Shown here: piece after piece, positions 1-9,492 of the stretch
How positions within the stretch are numbered: position 1 is the first letter of the stretch
Layout of the letters: every line of letters begins with the position of its first letter
Assembly: GCF_000407165.1 (NCBI RefSeq)
Contig: NZ_KE136479.1
Coordinates: 1,623,464-1,687,463 of the forward strand
Source of the DNA: Enterococcus haemoperoxidus ATCC BAA-382
GTDB taxonomy: Bacteria; Bacillota; Bacilli; Lactobacillales; Enterococcaceae
Reading direction: 5' to 3'
Length of the DNA: 64,000 nucleotides
Notes under the pieces: generated by a model
Told to the model about the DNA's origin: nothing
Seen by the model: only the letters and a program-made list of their open reading frames with translations
Databases searched by the model: none
Translations under genes and position numbers: made by a program

Positions 1-32
1 CTTTTATCTTTTATTTATGGATCTATACTGAT

Positions 33-124
33 AAATAAAAAAATCCCACCTTCTATTGAAAGTGGGAAAAGGAGTTTTACTCTAAAGAGTAAAATGAAAA
101 AATAAAAAGGGTTGTTGTTGGTAT
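33..124 (-). ncRNA. candidate small RNA, distal copy of a tandem pair
   Basis: No open reading frame explains this block, yet it is nearly identical to 225-318. Read on the minus strand it starts with an unpaired ACCAACAACAACCC segment. A perfect short hairpin (75-94) follows, then a single-stranded CUCCUUUU (67-74), then a GC-closed hairpin (45-66) running into a U tract, as in an intrinsic terminator. A -35/-10 pair lies just upstream. The two-hairpin layout with an anti-Shine-Dalgarno linker recalls streptococcal csRNAs; this is a resemblance of architecture only. Expression is inferred. Confidence 0.6.
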
Positions 125-130
125 GTACTT

Positions 131-159
131 ATAATACTATTATTTGAATTAATTATCAA
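131..159 (-). promoter_or_regulatory. promoter of the distal small RNA copy
   Basis: On the minus strand, TTGATA (154-159) and TATTAT (131-136) are separated by exactly 17 bases. The predicted start falls where sequence identity with the other copy begins. Confidence 0.6.
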
Positions 160-224
160 CTATTATCCCTCGTATATACACTATTTTTTTAAAAATAAAT
201 TTAGAACGTTTTCTTTTTTGAAAT

Positions 225-318
225 AAATAAAAAAAATCCCATCTTCTTTCAAAGATGGGAAAAGGAGTTTTACTCTAAAAGAGTAAAATGAAAAAATAAA
301 AAGGGTTGTTGTTGGTAT
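225..318 (-). ncRNA. candidate small RNA, proximal copy of a tandem pair
   Basis: This is the second copy of the element at 33-124. It keeps the unpaired 5' segment, the hairpin (268-288), the CUCCUUUU linker and the terminator hairpin (238-259) with a U tract. The terminator stem differs from the other copy by a compensatory change: CCCAC/GTGGG becomes CCCAT/ATGGG. This suggests selection on RNA structure. It lies downstream of the cold shock gene but has its own promoter. Confidence 0.6.
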
Positions 319-324
319 AGTTGT

Positions 325-353
325 ATATTAACTTTAAATAAATAAAATTTCAA
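325..353 (-). promoter_or_regulatory. promoter of the proximal small RNA copy
   Basis: On the minus strand, TTGAAA (348-353) and TAATAT (325-330) are spaced by 17 bases. The flanking sequence is unrelated to the promoter of the other copy, although both fit the sigma-70 pattern. Confidence 0.6.
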
Positions 354-479
354 GTAATAAGCCTCGAAACTATACATAATTAAAATAATGTAGTCACAAA
401 ATCCTGTTTTTTTCAAATTTAAATTATTTCCAAACATCTAAACCATATATGGTGAGTTATTTTTGCGTTATTCTAAAAA

Positions 480-508
480 AAACGACCTAATAAAATATTA
501 GGTCGTTC
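480..508 (-). terminator. intrinsic terminator after the cold shock gene
   Basis: A 12-bp inverted repeat (AACGACCTAATA with its complement) is followed on the minus strand by eight T residues, directly after the stop codon region of the cold shock gene. Confidence 0.85.
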
Positions 509-522
509 TGAAAGTCTTTAAA

Positions 523-723
523 TTAGTTTTTTACGATATTTACTGCTTGTGGTCCACGTTGACCTTCTTCGATATCAAATGATACGCTTTGGCCTTCGTC
601 TAAAGATTTGAATCCGTCACCTTGGATTGCTGAAAAGTGAGCGAATAAATCTGTTCCGTTATCTTGAGTAATAAAACCAAAACCTTTGTCTGCGTTAAAC
701 CATTTCACTGTACCTGTATTCAT
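523..723 (-). CDS. cold shock protein, CspA family
   Basis: This 66-residue protein is a single OB-fold cold shock domain that binds single-stranded nucleic acid and melts RNA structure at low temperature. Both RNA-binding motifs are visible: KGFGFI near residue 13 and LFAHFSAI near residue 26. Length is normal for the family. The start has a strong AGGAGG eight bases upstream. It is monocistronic, with a terminator at 480-508. Two TATAAT-like boxes near 842-866 would give a 5' leader of more than 100 nt, typical of cold-inducible csp mRNAs, but no good -35 was seen. The paralogue letter cannot be assigned. Confidence 0.95.
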   Translation of the reverse strand: MNTGTVKWFNADKGFGFITQDNGTDLFAHFSAIQGDGFKSLDEGQSVSFDIEEGQRGPQAVNIVKN

Positions 724-949
724 AAATGTGTTCCTCCTAGTGCTTTTAGCACGATTAATTTTTGCAATACCTTTGTGATAAAAAAAGAGGAATTAAAACA
801 CCCTTACGAATGAAATGACCTATTAATTTAAATTACAATTATACTACATTTGTTATTATACGATGCTATTAAATAGAAGTATACCTTTTTTTTCATTTAT
901 GAGAAAATACTAATTTAACTTGTTAGCCACTTCCTTATTTTCCTTAAAA

Positions 950-980
950 AAGTAAAATCCCACCTCACAAGAGATGGGAT
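950..980 (-). terminator. terminator downstream of argR
   Basis: On the minus strand CCCATCTC-TTGT-GAGGTGGG forms a hairpin followed by ATTTTACTTTTTT. It probably ends the arc operon or argR transcript. The sequence before it (ATCCTTATCCC) faintly resembles the terminal part of the small RNA pair at 33-318. Confidence 0.65.
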
Positions 981-1134
981 AAGGATAGTTATTTGTTAAG
1001 GTATTGATTTTTCAGACTTACCTAGTCTACTATACAAAACCGAATCATGCAAATACATTTTATAAAACTTTTTCTTTTTTTGCAGCAAGTATGTTTTCCG
1101 ATACGGCTCACATAAGATTTGGTGCCCATTATTA

Positions 1135-1617
1135 CTAGTGTTTATTTTCACTTCTACTGCTATACAATACTTCAATTTTCTTGACAAAATTTTGTGCCAA
1201 TTTCTCTGAATACGTGATGATAATGATCGTATCACTCCCTGCAACTGTGCCAGCAATTTCTTCATATTTTACTTCATCAATGTAATTAGTAATGACATCT
1301 GCTAGTCCATTTTCCGTATGAATCAACACAATAAAACCTACTTGTTCTATTTTTTTCAATGACTCTTGTAAAGATTCACGCAGCTTATTTTCACTATTTT
1401 TCTGAGATTCTTGATCTACAATGCTATACTTTATTTTTCCGTCTTCTTGATACGTTTTTACAATATATAATTCTCTAGCATCTCTTGAAATTGTTGATTG
1501 TGTTGCATTTACCCCATTTTTCCTGAGTAAAGCTAACAGCTCATCTTGTGTTTCAATCGTATTTTGTGTGACAAGCCGTCTAATGATTTTTTGACGTTCC
1601 TCTTTATTCATTTTCAC
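1135..1617 (-). CDS. argR: arginine repressor, ArgR/AhrC family
   Basis: ArgR-type regulators form hexamers that bind ARG boxes when arginine is present; in lactic acid bacteria paired regulators control arginine synthesis and the deiminase pathway. The N-terminal winged helix shows the TQDELLALLRKNGVNATQST and SRD signature, and the C-terminal oligomerisation/arginine-binding half carries GTVAGSDTIIII near residue 125. Length (about 160 residues) is normal. The start is ambiguous: GTG at 1617 lies four bases after GAGG, and ATG at 1611 ten bases after it. It is the last gene of the arc cluster, 18 bp after the antiporter gene. Confidence 0.92.
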   Translation of the reverse strand: MKMNKEERQKIIRRLVTQNTIETQDELLALLRKNGVNATQSTISRDARELYIVKTYQEDGKIKYSIVDQESQKNSENKLRESLQESLKKIEQVGFIVLIHTENGLADVITNYIDEVKYEEIAGTVAGSDTIIIITYSEKLAQNFVKKIEVLYSSRSENKH

Positions 1618-1635
1618 ACGTCCTCATTTTATAGA

Positions 1636-3093
1636 CTATAACAACAACATAGCACCAATCAAGATCAAAAGATTCAGCAGACTTATAACAATAATTGGTT
1701 TCATCATAAATTTAGTCCATGTCGAGTACTCAATTTTAGAAATCTCTAAGCCTCCCATCACAACGCCAGATGTCGGTGTAATTAAATTTATCAAACCACA
1801 ACCAGCTGTGAAGATCATTACCATAACATCGGGGCTTAACCCAATATTATGAGCTAGACCTCCCATTACCGGGATAGAAACATAAGCTAGTCCGGAGGTC
1901 GACGGAATCAAGAAAGATAGTAACAGGTACAAAACGTAGGCACCTATCACAAACAAAACAGGCGACAATCCTTGGAGTGCTGAAGCTGATTTATCTAATA
2001 TGAATAAATCCAAATGAGTCGTTGCCATCAAAATAGAGGCACCTCTAGCGACAACTATGATCAACACAACAGATAAAATATCTTTTACCCCTTCGATAAA
2101 TGTCGTGATTGTTTGTTTTTCTGATAATCCATATACAATAGCTATCACCAAACTCATCAAGAAAAACCACATGGCCAGATCTCCAAAATACCAATGACCA
2201 AAGCTAGTTCCCGTAAGATAAGAAGTCCAACCATTGAAAATATGAACCCCGAAAGACTCCCAAGGAATCAAGGAAACAACCATAATAAGAAACCCAAAAG
2301 AAAATATACTCAAAATAATCTTATGCTTTTTCGTGAATGGTAACTCTTTATTCTCATCTTGACCAAAATATTCCCTCATATCCGCTTGTTCTTGCAATGA
2401 AAGGATCGTTGACCCTTTATCTGCTTTCACTTTTTTGGCATATTTCATCATATAAAAAATTGAAAATGTCGTCGTTGTAAACCATAAAATCAATCCTATG
2501 ATCAAAATTACTCCTGTGTTCGGTTTGATATCAATGCTTTTTAATGCATCCATGGCAACCCCTGTTGCAAATGGATTGACAGTGGAACCAATTACTCCAG
2601 ATCCAGCTCCAAGTAACACCGTCCCCACAGCAACTAACGTATCAAACCCTGCAGCAACCATTGTCGCTGTGATCAATGCGTAAAAAGGCAATGTCTCTTC
2701 TGCCATTCCATAAGTCGATCCTCCGATAGAGAATAAAACCATCAAAATGGGAATAATAATCAATTCATTCCCCTTAAGTTTTCTAACAACATGTTGAATT
2801 CCAGCTTCTAAGGCTCCAGTTTTCGTAACAATATTTAAAAATCCGCCCAAAACTAAGATAAATACACAAATTTCAATGGCATCTTTAAATCCGTTAAAAG
2901 GAGACATGACCAAATCAGAAAGCTTTGCACCCACAACGTGATCAACAGCTTTTGTCCCACCAGAAGGAATGGTTGGTGTAAATGTTTGACCTGATAGAAA
3001 CCAAGAAATGATTGTTAACGCAATAATGATAATAAACAAAATACTAAATGAAGATAAAGATTTTTTCTGCTTTTTCTGCTCTTTTTTGTCCAT
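1636..3093 (-). CDS. arcD: YfcC/ArcD-type antiporter, probable arginine-ornithine exchanger
   Basis: This is a 485-residue polytopic membrane protein of the YfcC (C4-dicarboxylate anaerobic carrier-like) family, with a basic N-terminal cytoplasmic tail, about a dozen hydrophobic helices and conserved Gly/Ser/Thr-rich loops such as GAGSGVIGSTVNPFATG and PSTSGLAYVSIP. Proteins of this family are annotated as DcuC-like but sit in arc operons of enterococci, where the expected job is arginine import in exchange for ornithine. The position between the Crp-like regulator and argR supports that role. Substrate is inferred from context and not visible in the sequence. Confidence 0.85.
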   Translation of the reverse strand: MDKKEQKKQKKSLSSFSILFIIIIALTIISWFLSGQTFTPTIPSGGTKAVDHVVGAKLSDLVMSPFNGFKDAIEICVFILVLGGFLNIVTKTGALEAGIQHVVRKLKGNELIIIPILMVLFSIGGSTYGMAEETLPFYALITATMVAAGFDTLVAVGTVLLGAGSGVIGSTVNPFATGVAMDALKSIDIKPNTGVILIIGLILWFTTTTFSIFYMMKYAKKVKADKGSTILSLQEQADMREYFGQDENKELPFTKKHKIILSIFSFGFLIMVVSLIPWESFGVHIFNGWTSYLTGTSFGHWYFGDLAMWFFLMSLVIAIVYGLSEKQTITTFIEGVKDILSVVLIIVVARGASILMATTHLDLFILDKSASALQGLSPVLFVIGAYVLYLLLSFLIPSTSGLAYVSIPVMGGLAHNIGLSPDVMVMIFTAGCGLINLITPTSGVVMGGLEISKIEYSTWTKFMMKPIIVISLLNLLILIGAMLLL

Positions 3094-3177
3094 TGTTCTT
3101 TCTGTATGAAAACCATACTTTTCCTTTCAAATTTTTTCGTTCATTTCAAAATAAGAGGGGAAAAATACAGGGAAATG

Positions 3178-3894
3178 CTAGTCATGATCTAGCGAAAAGT
3201 AAGCTGGATCAAAAAAAATCAACTCTTTATGCAGATACTGGATTTTCTTTTTTTTAACCAGTTTCTTTATTACAAGGCTGGCCGTTTCTCTTGTCGTGCC
3301 ACTGCTATGGGAAATATCATTCATTAGAATCGGATAGGGTATAACCACCTGATTAAAATAATTTTTTTCACCTAAATCATGCATTAAGATCGCTAGCGTA
3401 TTTTTAACACGCTGAGAGGCACTAGAAGTTATACAGCTTTCAATTTTGAGCACATGTTTTTTTAAAGTCAAAGACACTTGGTTAAAATAAAACAGCAACT
3501 GCTGATTATTTCCCTGTATCACTTTTTCAAAAACTTTCGTTGAGAGATAACACACTTCAATATCTGTCATAGCGATCGCTGAGAAATGATAGTTTTTGTC
3601 TGTAAAAAGTCCAGTTAATGGAAATACCGCGCTGTCTTTGACAAAGTTCAAATAGAAAAGTGTACCGGTTTGATCGATTTTTTCAAATTTCACAAGCCCC
3701 TTTTTTAAAATAAACATACGGTTTCTTTCATCACCGGCATCAAAAAGAACTTGGCCTTTTTTATATGCTCTACAATATGAATTTTTCTGGATGACGATAG
3801 ATTCTTCTTCATTTAATTCTGAAAAATAGGGACATCCTTTTAGTGAGTCATTCTCTTGTAATACTGTCATTTTCTTCAACTCCAACTTAGTCAA
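3178..3894 (-). CDS. Crp/Fnr family regulator of the arginine deiminase operon
   Basis: The 238-residue protein has an N-terminal cyclic-nucleotide-binding-like beta barrel (residues about 20-140, including KKGQVLFDAGDERNRMFILKKGLVKF) and a C-terminal winged helix, with SSGTTRETASLVIKKL near residue 195 as the recognition region. Cysteines are few, and no Fnr-type iron-sulfur ligand cluster is evident. The gene lies inside the arc cluster, 38 bp after arcC, matching the ArcR/Flp-like regulators found there in enterococci and other Firmicutes that activate the pathway when oxygen or energy is low. The effector is unknown. Confidence 0.88.
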   Translation of the reverse strand: MTKLELKKMTVLQENDSLKGCPYFSELNEEESIVIQKNSYCRAYKKGQVLFDAGDERNRMFILKKGLVKFEKIDQTGTLFYLNFVKDSAVFPLTGLFTDKNYHFSAIAMTDIEVCYLSTKVFEKVIQGNNQQLLFYFNQVSLTLKKHVLKIESCITSSASQRVKNTLAILMHDLGEKNYFNQVVIPYPILMNDISHSSGTTRETASLVIKKLVKKKKIQYLHKELIFFDPAYFSLDHD

Positions 3895-3931
3895 TAATTT
3901 TCTCTACTAATGCTATAAAGACGGCAGTGTT

Positions 3932-4873
3932 CTATCCTTCAAAGATAACTTCTGTCCCTACCTCATGTTCACCAAAATCACTTAATTTTTCTAATGAAGT
4001 AATAATGGCTTTATTAGCAGGTTTGGCTTTTACATATTGAATTGCTGCCTCCACTTTTGGTAACATACTTCCTGGTTCAAATTGCCCTTGTTTTATATAT
4101 TCTTCTAGCTGTTTTATAGTGACTTGTTTTAATTGTTGTTCATTTTCTTTGCCAAAATTTATTGCAACATTTTCAACCCCAGTCAAAATGACAAACAGAT
4201 CAGCATCCGCCAATTCAGCTATTTTTTCTGAAGAGAAATCCTTGTCGATAACCGCTTCAACCCCAATTAATTCATTGCTCGTAACAGGAATACCACCGCC
4301 ACCACCGCAAATCGTAATAATATCGTGTTTGATCATTGTCTTAATTACTTCGTGTTCTTGGATTGATATTGGTTTAGGGCTAGGAACAACTTTACGCCAA
4401 CCACGACCGGCATCTTCTTTATATAAGGTATTATTTTCGCTCATTATGATTTGCGCTGCTTCTTTTGTTAAAAATGGACCGATCGGTTTGGTCGGATTGT
4501 CAAAAGCTGGATCATTTTCTGATACGATCACTTGTGTGACAAGTGTTGCAATTTCTTTTTTGATTCCAGCATCGTTCAACTCTTTGGCCAATGCATTTTC
4601 CAACCAATAACCAATGCTGCCTTGGGTCATGGCAACACAAGTATCTAGCGGCATCGCTGGATTTTCTTTAGAATCTGTAGCTTGTTGCTGGATCAACAGA
4701 TTCCCGACTTGAGGACCATTCCCGTGAGAAATAACAAGTTGATAGCCTTTTTGAATCAACTTAACTAATTGTTTCGCCGTATAAGTCAATGCTTTTTGTT
4801 GCGCCTGTGAACTTGCATCTTTCGACAATATTGCATTCCCGCCTAGAGCGATCACAATTGTCGTTTTTTTCAT
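3932..4873 (-). CDS. arcC: carbamate kinase
   Basis: The enzyme transfers phosphate from carbamoyl phosphate to ADP, the ATP-yielding last step of arginine fermentation. It has the amino acid kinase fold: IALGGNAIL at the N-terminus, [12 protein letters not shown] near residue 50, CGGGGGIPV near residue 213, [12 protein letters not shown] near residue 230, and [11 protein letters not shown] near residue 280. The 313-residue length is standard. The gene is in the arc operon, 41 bp after arcB, with an AAGAAGG ribosome binding site. Confidence 0.97.
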   Translation of the reverse strand: MKKTTIVIALGGNAILSKDASSQAQQKALTYTAKQLVKLIQKGYQLVISHGNGPQVGNLLIQQQATDSKENPAMPLDTCVAMTQGSIGYWLENALAKELNDAGIKKEIATLVTQVIVSENDPAFDNPTKPIGPFLTKEAAQIIMSENNTLYKEDAGRGWRKVVPSPKPISIQEHEVIKTMIKHDIITICGGGGGIPVTSNELIGVEAVIDKDFSSEKIAELADADLFVILTGVENVAINFGKENEQQLKQVTIKQLEEYIKQGQFEPGSMLPKVEAAIQYVKAKPANKAIITSLEKLSDFGEHEVGTEVIFEG

Positions 4874-4914
4874 AAAATCCCTTCTTCCTTTTTATTCATT
4901 ATGATTGTTGTTGT

Positions 4915-5937
4915 TTAAACTTTGGGAATAAAAAGGTTACCTAAGGTTGCTGCCATAATTGCTTTGATCGAGTGCATTCTATTTTCAGCTTCTTCGAATT
5001 GACGTCCGTATTTACTTCTAAATACTTCATCTGTGATTTCCATTTCACTGATGCCAAATTTTTCTTTGACCATTTTGCCATATTCTGTTGTTGCATCATG
5101 AAAAGCTGGTAAACAATGTAAGACGATTAACTTACCATCGGCATTACCTGTTTTTTGGACCATGTCCATATTGATTTGATAATCTTTCAACACTCTAACT
5201 CGTTCTTCAAATTTATCTTCTTCACCCATCGAAACCCAGACATCTGTATAAAGAACATTCGCATTTTTAACGCCTTGTTCCACATCATCCGTAATCATGA
5301 TTTCACTGCCTGACTCTGCCGCAAATTTTTTCGCATAAGCCACGACAGATTCTTCAGGAAATAGTGATTCTGGCGCGCATATTCTAACGTTTACACCTAA
5401 AATGGCTCCTGTTACTAACAAACTATTCGCCATATTATTACGCCCATCACCAACGTATACAAGTGTAATATCTTCAAGCGTACCAAAATTTTCTTTAATC
5501 GTCATATAATCAGCGATCATTTGCGTTGGGTGCCACTCATCTGTTAGACCATTCCAAACAGGAACGCCAGAGAATTTCGCCAAATCTTCCACAACTTTTT
5601 GACTAAAGCCTCTGAATTCAATTCCGTCAAACATACTCCCTAAGACCTTAGCAGTGTCTTCAACGGATTCTTTTTTGCCTAATTGAATATCATTTTTTCC
5701 GAGAAATTCAGGATGCGCACCCAAGTCAATTGAAGCAGTTGTAAACGCAGATCGTGTCCGAGTCGATGTTTTTTCAAAAAGTAGCGCAATATTTTTCCCT
5801 TCAAGATAATGATGTGGAATTCCTTGTTTTTTCAATTTTTTTAAATGGATAGAAAAATCGATCAAGTAATTTAATTCGTCTTTTGTAAAATCCTTTTCCG
5901 CTAATAAACTACGTCCTTGAAATACTGAATCTATCAT
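4915..5937 (-). CDS. arcB: ornithine carbamoyltransferase, catabolic
   Basis: In the deiminase pathway it phosphorolyses citrulline to ornithine and carbamoyl phosphate. The carbamoyl phosphate site STRTR is near residue 56, HPTQM near residue 136 and the ornithine-loop HCLPAFHD near residue 270. The 340-residue length fits the catabolic enzyme. Translation starts behind AGGAGG at 5947-5952, which is itself the end of a repeat element occupying the arcA-arcB gap. It is assigned to arc rather than biosynthetic argF because of its neighbours. Confidence 0.96.
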   Translation of the reverse strand: MIDSVFQGRSLLAEKDFTKDELNYLIDFSIHLKKLKKQGIPHHYLEGKNIALLFEKTSTRTRSAFTTASIDLGAHPEFLGKNDIQLGKKESVEDTAKVLGSMFDGIEFRGFSQKVVEDLAKFSGVPVWNGLTDEWHPTQMIADYMTIKENFGTLEDITLVYVGDGRNNMANSLLVTGAILGVNVRICAPESLFPEESVVAYAKKFAAESGSEIMITDDVEQGVKNANVLYTDVWVSMGEEDKFEERVRVLKDYQINMDMVQKTGNADGKLIVLHCLPAFHDATTEYGKMVKEKFGISEMEITDEVFRSKYGRQFEEAENRMHSIKAIMAATLGNLFIPKV

Positions 5938-5956
5938 AATAATTTTCCTCCTAAAT

Positions 5957-6319
5957 TTAAAAGTGTAACAACTCGGTTAATCCTGTAGAAAATTAGGAAA
6001 TTAACATTGAAGCGTTCTTTGCTTCACTGCTAATTTGTCTATTTTCATAAGGATTGATTTGTGCAGCTAGATAATGTTAAAAGTGTAACTGGCTCGTTCA
6101 GTCTCGATTGAAAAATAGGAAAATATGGTTGTGACGCTTTTTGTCATAGGCATATTTTATCTTTTTTCCGAGAGACTAGCCTGTGGAACTAGATAACCTT
6201 AAAAGTGTAACTGGCTCATTCAACCTCGACTGAAAAATAGGAAAATATGGTTGTGACACTTTTTGTCACAGGCATATTTTATCTTTTTTCCGAGAGGTTA
6301 GCCTGTGGAACTAGATAAC
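5957..6319 (-). repeat. three tandem copies of a ~120-bp structured intergenic repeat
   Basis: Units start at 5957, 6077 and 6199, each with TTAAAAGTGTAAC and ending in AACTAGATAA or a variant. On the minus strand each unit folds into a long imperfect hairpin whose tip covaries: GTGAC...GTCA(C) in two units, GAAGC...GCTTC in the first. Related units occur at 25923-26150 and, degenerately, 63763-63856. The 3' end of the array merges into the arcB Shine-Dalgarno. It may act as an intercistronic RNA stability or processing element. Size and form recall the EFAR repeats reported in E. faecalis, but identity cannot be tested here. Confidence 0.85.
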
Positions 6320-6338
6320 ATACGTAATTTTGCTCTCC

Positions 6339-7565
6339 TTAAATATCTGCTCGATCAAACGGCATGCTCATACAACGAGGACCGCCACGACCACGTACTA
6401 ATTCACTGCCTGGAATATAATTTAATTTAACACCAGCTTCTTCTAATTTTTGATTTGTAATCGTATTCCGGTCGTAAACAACGACTTCGCCTGGTGCAAT
6501 CGCTAATGTATTGGAACCATCATTCCATTGTTCACGAGCTGCTGCTGTTGGATTTCCACCACCGCAACGAATCAAAGTAACATGATCTAATTCAAGATAT
6601 TTACATAAAATATGCTCCAACGTATCTGTTTCCTGTGAAATTTGTAATCCGTCTGATCCTTGAGAAATCGAATAAATCGTTAAGTTTCCCTCAATTTCTG
6701 GATGAATCGTGAATTTGTCATAGTCTACCATTGTAAATACAGTATCAAGATGCATGAATTTACGTTGTTCCCCAATATCAAATGCTAAAACACGTTCAAA
6801 ACCTAAATCTTTTTCAAAAATATTTCTTGCTAGTTTTTCGATTGAGGTAACGTCCGTCCTTTGGGAGATCCCTACAGCAATCAATTTTTTAGAAAGAATC
6901 AACTCATCACCGCCTTCGATCCGAGTATTTTCATCTCGACTATAAACCATCGGCACCTGTGAATTTTTGAACATTGGATGATAAGCAAAAATATATTTTC
7001 CGTATAACGTTTCGCGTCTTCTCGTGACAGAGTACATCCGATTCAATGAAACACCATGCCCTATCGTCGCAAATGGATCTCGAGTAAAATACAAATTAGG
7101 CATTGGATCAATAATGAATGGATAATGGGAATCAGCAAGGTCAGATAAACTTGTTCTTTCTAATGATGTCAGCTCTGACTTTTGAATTCCTGCCATTGTC
7201 TTATCGATCAACTCTCTGTCATCTGAAATGGACATCAGCCGTTCTTTTATAAATTGCTTTGTTCGTTCTTCTTTGATGTCAGCTTCATTTAGGTACTCTG
7301 TTACAAAGCGCTCTTTGATAGCTGAGTCAGTCAGCGATTCTGCTGCTAAATCTTCTAAATAAAGAACGTCCACTCCTTTCAACCTCAGTGTCTCTGCAAA
7401 AAAATCATGCTCTTTTTGCGCTTGTTCCAGAAATGGAATATCATCAAAGAGAAGTGATTCCAGATAATCTGGCATTAAATTCTCTAATTCCTTTCCTGGT
7501 CTGTGCAACATTACAGTGTTCAATTTTCCAATCTCAGAAAAAACGTTAATTGGATTCTTCATCAA
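6339..7565 (-). CDS. arcA: arginine deiminase
   Basis: Hydrolyses arginine to citrulline and ammonia as the first step of the pathway. The 408-residue protein has the guanidino-modifying fold. Visible motifs are [20 protein letters not shown] near residue 30, [10 protein letters not shown] near residue 160, RIEGGDEL near residue 217, [10 protein letters not shown] near residue 272 with the catalytic histidine, and [10 protein letters not shown] at the C-terminus with the nucleophilic cysteine. The start has GGAGGCATTTTG before ATG. It is the promoter-proximal gene of the arc operon and is followed by a 380-bp gap filled with structured repeats. Confidence 0.98.
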   Translation of the reverse strand: MMKNPINVFSEIGKLNTVMLHRPGKELENLMPDYLESLLFDDIPFLEQAQKEHDFFAETLRLKGVDVLYLEDLAAESLTDSAIKERFVTEYLNEADIKEERTKQFIKERLMSISDDRELIDKTMAGIQKSELTSLERTSLSDLADSHYPFIIDPMPNLYFTRDPFATIGHGVSLNRMYSVTRRRETLYGKYIFAYHPMFKNSQVPMVYSRDENTRIEGGDELILSKKLIAVGISQRTDVTSIEKLARNIFEKDLGFERVLAFDIGEQRKFMHLDTVFTMVDYDKFTIHPEIEGNLTIYSISQGSDGLQISQETDTLEHILCKYLELDHVTLIRCGGGNPTAAAREQWNDGSNTLAIAPGEVVVYDRNTITNQKLEEAGVKLNYIPGSELVRGRGGPRCMSMPFDRADI

Positions 7566-7604
7566 AATGCCTCCTTCTTTTGGTTCGTACTTAGATTAAC
7601 AAAA

Positions 7605-7690
7605 TGATAGCGTTCTCTTCTCAGTGTTTTTCGACTTTAAAAGACAAAGATGACCACATTATGCAAAAATGTTGTATATTTTTTCATACA
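7605..7690 (-). promoter_or_regulatory. candidate control region of the arc operon
   Basis: The inverted repeat TGTAT-N8-ATACA (7673-7690) lies in the AT-rich arcA upstream region, where an ArgR or Crp-family operator would be expected. TGATAGCGTTCTCT (7605-7618) matches the cre consensus with two mismatches, as expected for carbon catabolite control of arginine fermentation. A weak CATAAT -10 with a TGAAAA -35 lies between them on the minus strand. Assignments are by pattern only. Confidence 0.35.
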
Positions 7691-7977
7691 CAAAAATAAA
7701 CTGATAAAAATGAGCTAATGGAATTTATACTTATCCTTTTTTTTCGAGATTATACACACTTTTTATTTAAAAATAATTACTAGGTGTCCCTATTCTTAAT
7801 AAATGACGATTGATTTACTATTTTTTAATGGATAGAGCATGATTTGATTTTCTCATCTTAAGTAAAATTATCACACTAAAACGCAGTTATCTTATTTTAG
7901 CTTTACGTAAAAATAGAATAGCTACGCTTGATTTATGTATTTTTTGGCTTCATCCGCATTCATTTTCAAATAACAAA

Positions 7978-8022
7978 TAGAGCTTGAGAGACAATCTTTG
8001 CGCTTTCCCCAAGCTCTTACTA
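7978..8022 (-). terminator. hairpin after the phosphoesterase gene
   Basis: On the minus strand AGAGCTTG and CAAGCTCT pair around a long loop and are followed by the T-rich ATTTGTTATTTG. This is a weak but well-placed terminator. The remaining 400 bp up to arcA hold no recognisable gene. Confidence 0.5.
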
Positions 8023-8044
8023 TGTTTACAGAACTATGCTAATT

Positions 8045-9457
8045 TTAGTTTTTCAAATTGATTTCGTAAATAAACTCTTTATTTCGCCAAGCGTTATTTT
8101 GTACTTTATAAATTTTCAAACTTTGATCATCGTATTCTGTAATTAAGAAACTTTTCTGTGTCGCTCCTCCAGATAAAAATACTGGTACATTACCAAAATA
8201 GGCTGGTGAATAATATTCCCCTACTTTGTCATGATAATGACCTGCAAAAACAGCTTTCACATTATATTTTTCAATCAATTGAATAAATTGTGCGCTTGGA
8301 CCACCTTTCCAATCATCGGGTTTATGGACTCCAATCAACACTTTCATTTGGTTGTTCTTAGCATGATTCAAGGCGTTTTCAATGAAAGAAAAGTTAGGCT
8401 TTACACCAATTGGTGCAGGCCCCTTCCAAGATGTCGCTTGATAATCCATTGTTGGATAGTTGTTCAATTGTAAAAGTAATATATTCCCTGGAAGTCTAAC
8501 TGCATAAGCATAACTTTTAATACCACCAATATCGCTAAATAAGACGTTACTTGTGTCAACATGATGGTATAATCTGTCCAAAGAGAGAGTAAAACAGTAA
8601 TCTTCAGCACAGTCCCCTTGGTTATTTTCAATATCATGATTACCTAACCCAAAATAATATTTTTTGTTTAAAATCGGCAACAATTCATTTTCCATTTTTT
8701 TCCATTGCCATTCGTGACCATAAGCTGTGATATCGCCATTAATAACTACTTTCGCACTGCTTTTCGTGGCATTATAGGCATTGACACTTGTGTATTGTTC
8801 GCGAATTAAAGCAGCAGAATTTCCTTCTGCATCAGGATCTGTTTCTCCTCGATCCATTTTATCAGTCCATGGATACTGTGGGTCGGAAGTGAAAACGATG
8901 GCATGATTTTCTGATACTGGTGGTGTTAAATCATTGGAAATTTTAAATGTACTTCCGCCTCCAAAAGATAAGTCCACGCCATCTTTGGTTACGGCTAAAC
9001 TAGGGTTGGGATAGTGACTGTTACGAATACCATAGGTACCGTTCGAATTTGCTTCTATCAACCATTTACTAGTCGTTTCATTCTTTGAAGTGATCTTGCC
9101 AAATGATATTTTTCCTTTATCGTCTGGATTCCATATATCTTTGTCCCAGAATAAATAGTCAGTCCCCTCATCTTGTTGCGATTTTAAACGGTACTCATTA
9201 CTATTGGACATAACACTTGAATGCCAGATTTGGGACTTATCTCCTGACCATTTTCCCCACGAGGTTTTGCCATCTGCATATTGTAAAACTTCACCCGACC
9301 CGTCATTTTTTTCAATCTTAATATTGGTGTCATTTAAATTAACACTATATTCCGCTGCACTTGCTTTAGCAGGTAAAAATAGCACGAATAAAGAAACGAC
9401 TGAAGCAACAAATAATAATGTGTTACGCCACAAAACTTTTTGGTTACAAAACTTCAT
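8045..9457 (-). CDS. secreted calcineurin-like metallophosphoesterase
   Basis: The 470-residue protein has an N-terminal signal peptide (hydrophobic core about residues 13-30, cleavage near AKASA-AEY). A beta-rich N-terminal region of unknown type (about 35-175) comes first. The metallophosphoesterase domain follows, with FTSDPQYPW near 192, NGDITAYGHEW near 243, GLGNHDIEN near 272, GVHKPDDW near 378 and FAGHYHDK near 408, which together supply the metal ligands. It acts outside the cell; the substrate is unknown. It is the last gene after the lanthipeptide precursor array, 100 bp downstream and behind a hairpin. A link to the toxin/lanthipeptide locus is positional only. Confidence 0.88.
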   Translation of the reverse strand: MKFCNQKVLWRNTLLFVASVVSLFVLFLPAKASAAEYSVNLNDTNIKIEKNDGSGEVLQYADGKTSWGKWSGDKSQIWHSSVMSNSNEYRLKSQQDEGTDYLFWDKDIWNPDDKGKISFGKITSKNETTSKWLIEANSNGTYGIRNSHYPNPSLAVTKDGVDLSFGGGSTFKISNDLTPPVSENHAIVFTSDPQYPWTDKMDRGETDPDAEGNSAALIREQYTSVNAYNATKSSAKVVINGDITAYGHEWQWKKMENELLPILNKKYYFGLGNHDIENNQGDCAEDYCFTLSLDRLYHHVDTSNVLFSDIGGIKSYAYAVRLPGNILLLQLNNYPTMDYQATSWKGPAPIGVKPNFSFIENALNHAKNNQMKVLIGVHKPDDWKGGPSAQFIQLIEKYNVKAVFAGHYHDKVGEYYSPAYFGNVPVFLSGGATQKSFLITEYDDQSLKIYKVQNNAWRNKEFIYEINLKN

Positions 9458-9492
9458 TGTTCTTCCCCCTTTTAGGTTTAATCTTGTTTAAA

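Noticed and set aside
33-318. Tandem block considered as a CRISPR fragment or IS end
   Set aside because: Only two long units with internal promoters and terminators; spacers are not unique short sequences, and there is no transposase.
1000-1134. Possible gene between argR and its terminator
   Set aside because: No start with a ribosome binding site. It reads as argR 3' UTR.
996-1265. 89-codon frame on the minus strand overlapping the 3' end of argR
   Set aside because: It overlaps argR in another frame, has no ribosome binding site and no recognisable motif.
4119-4610. 163-codon plus-strand frame opposite arcC
   Set aside because: Antisense shadow of a strongly conserved enzyme gene, with low-complexity Ser/Ile-rich translation.
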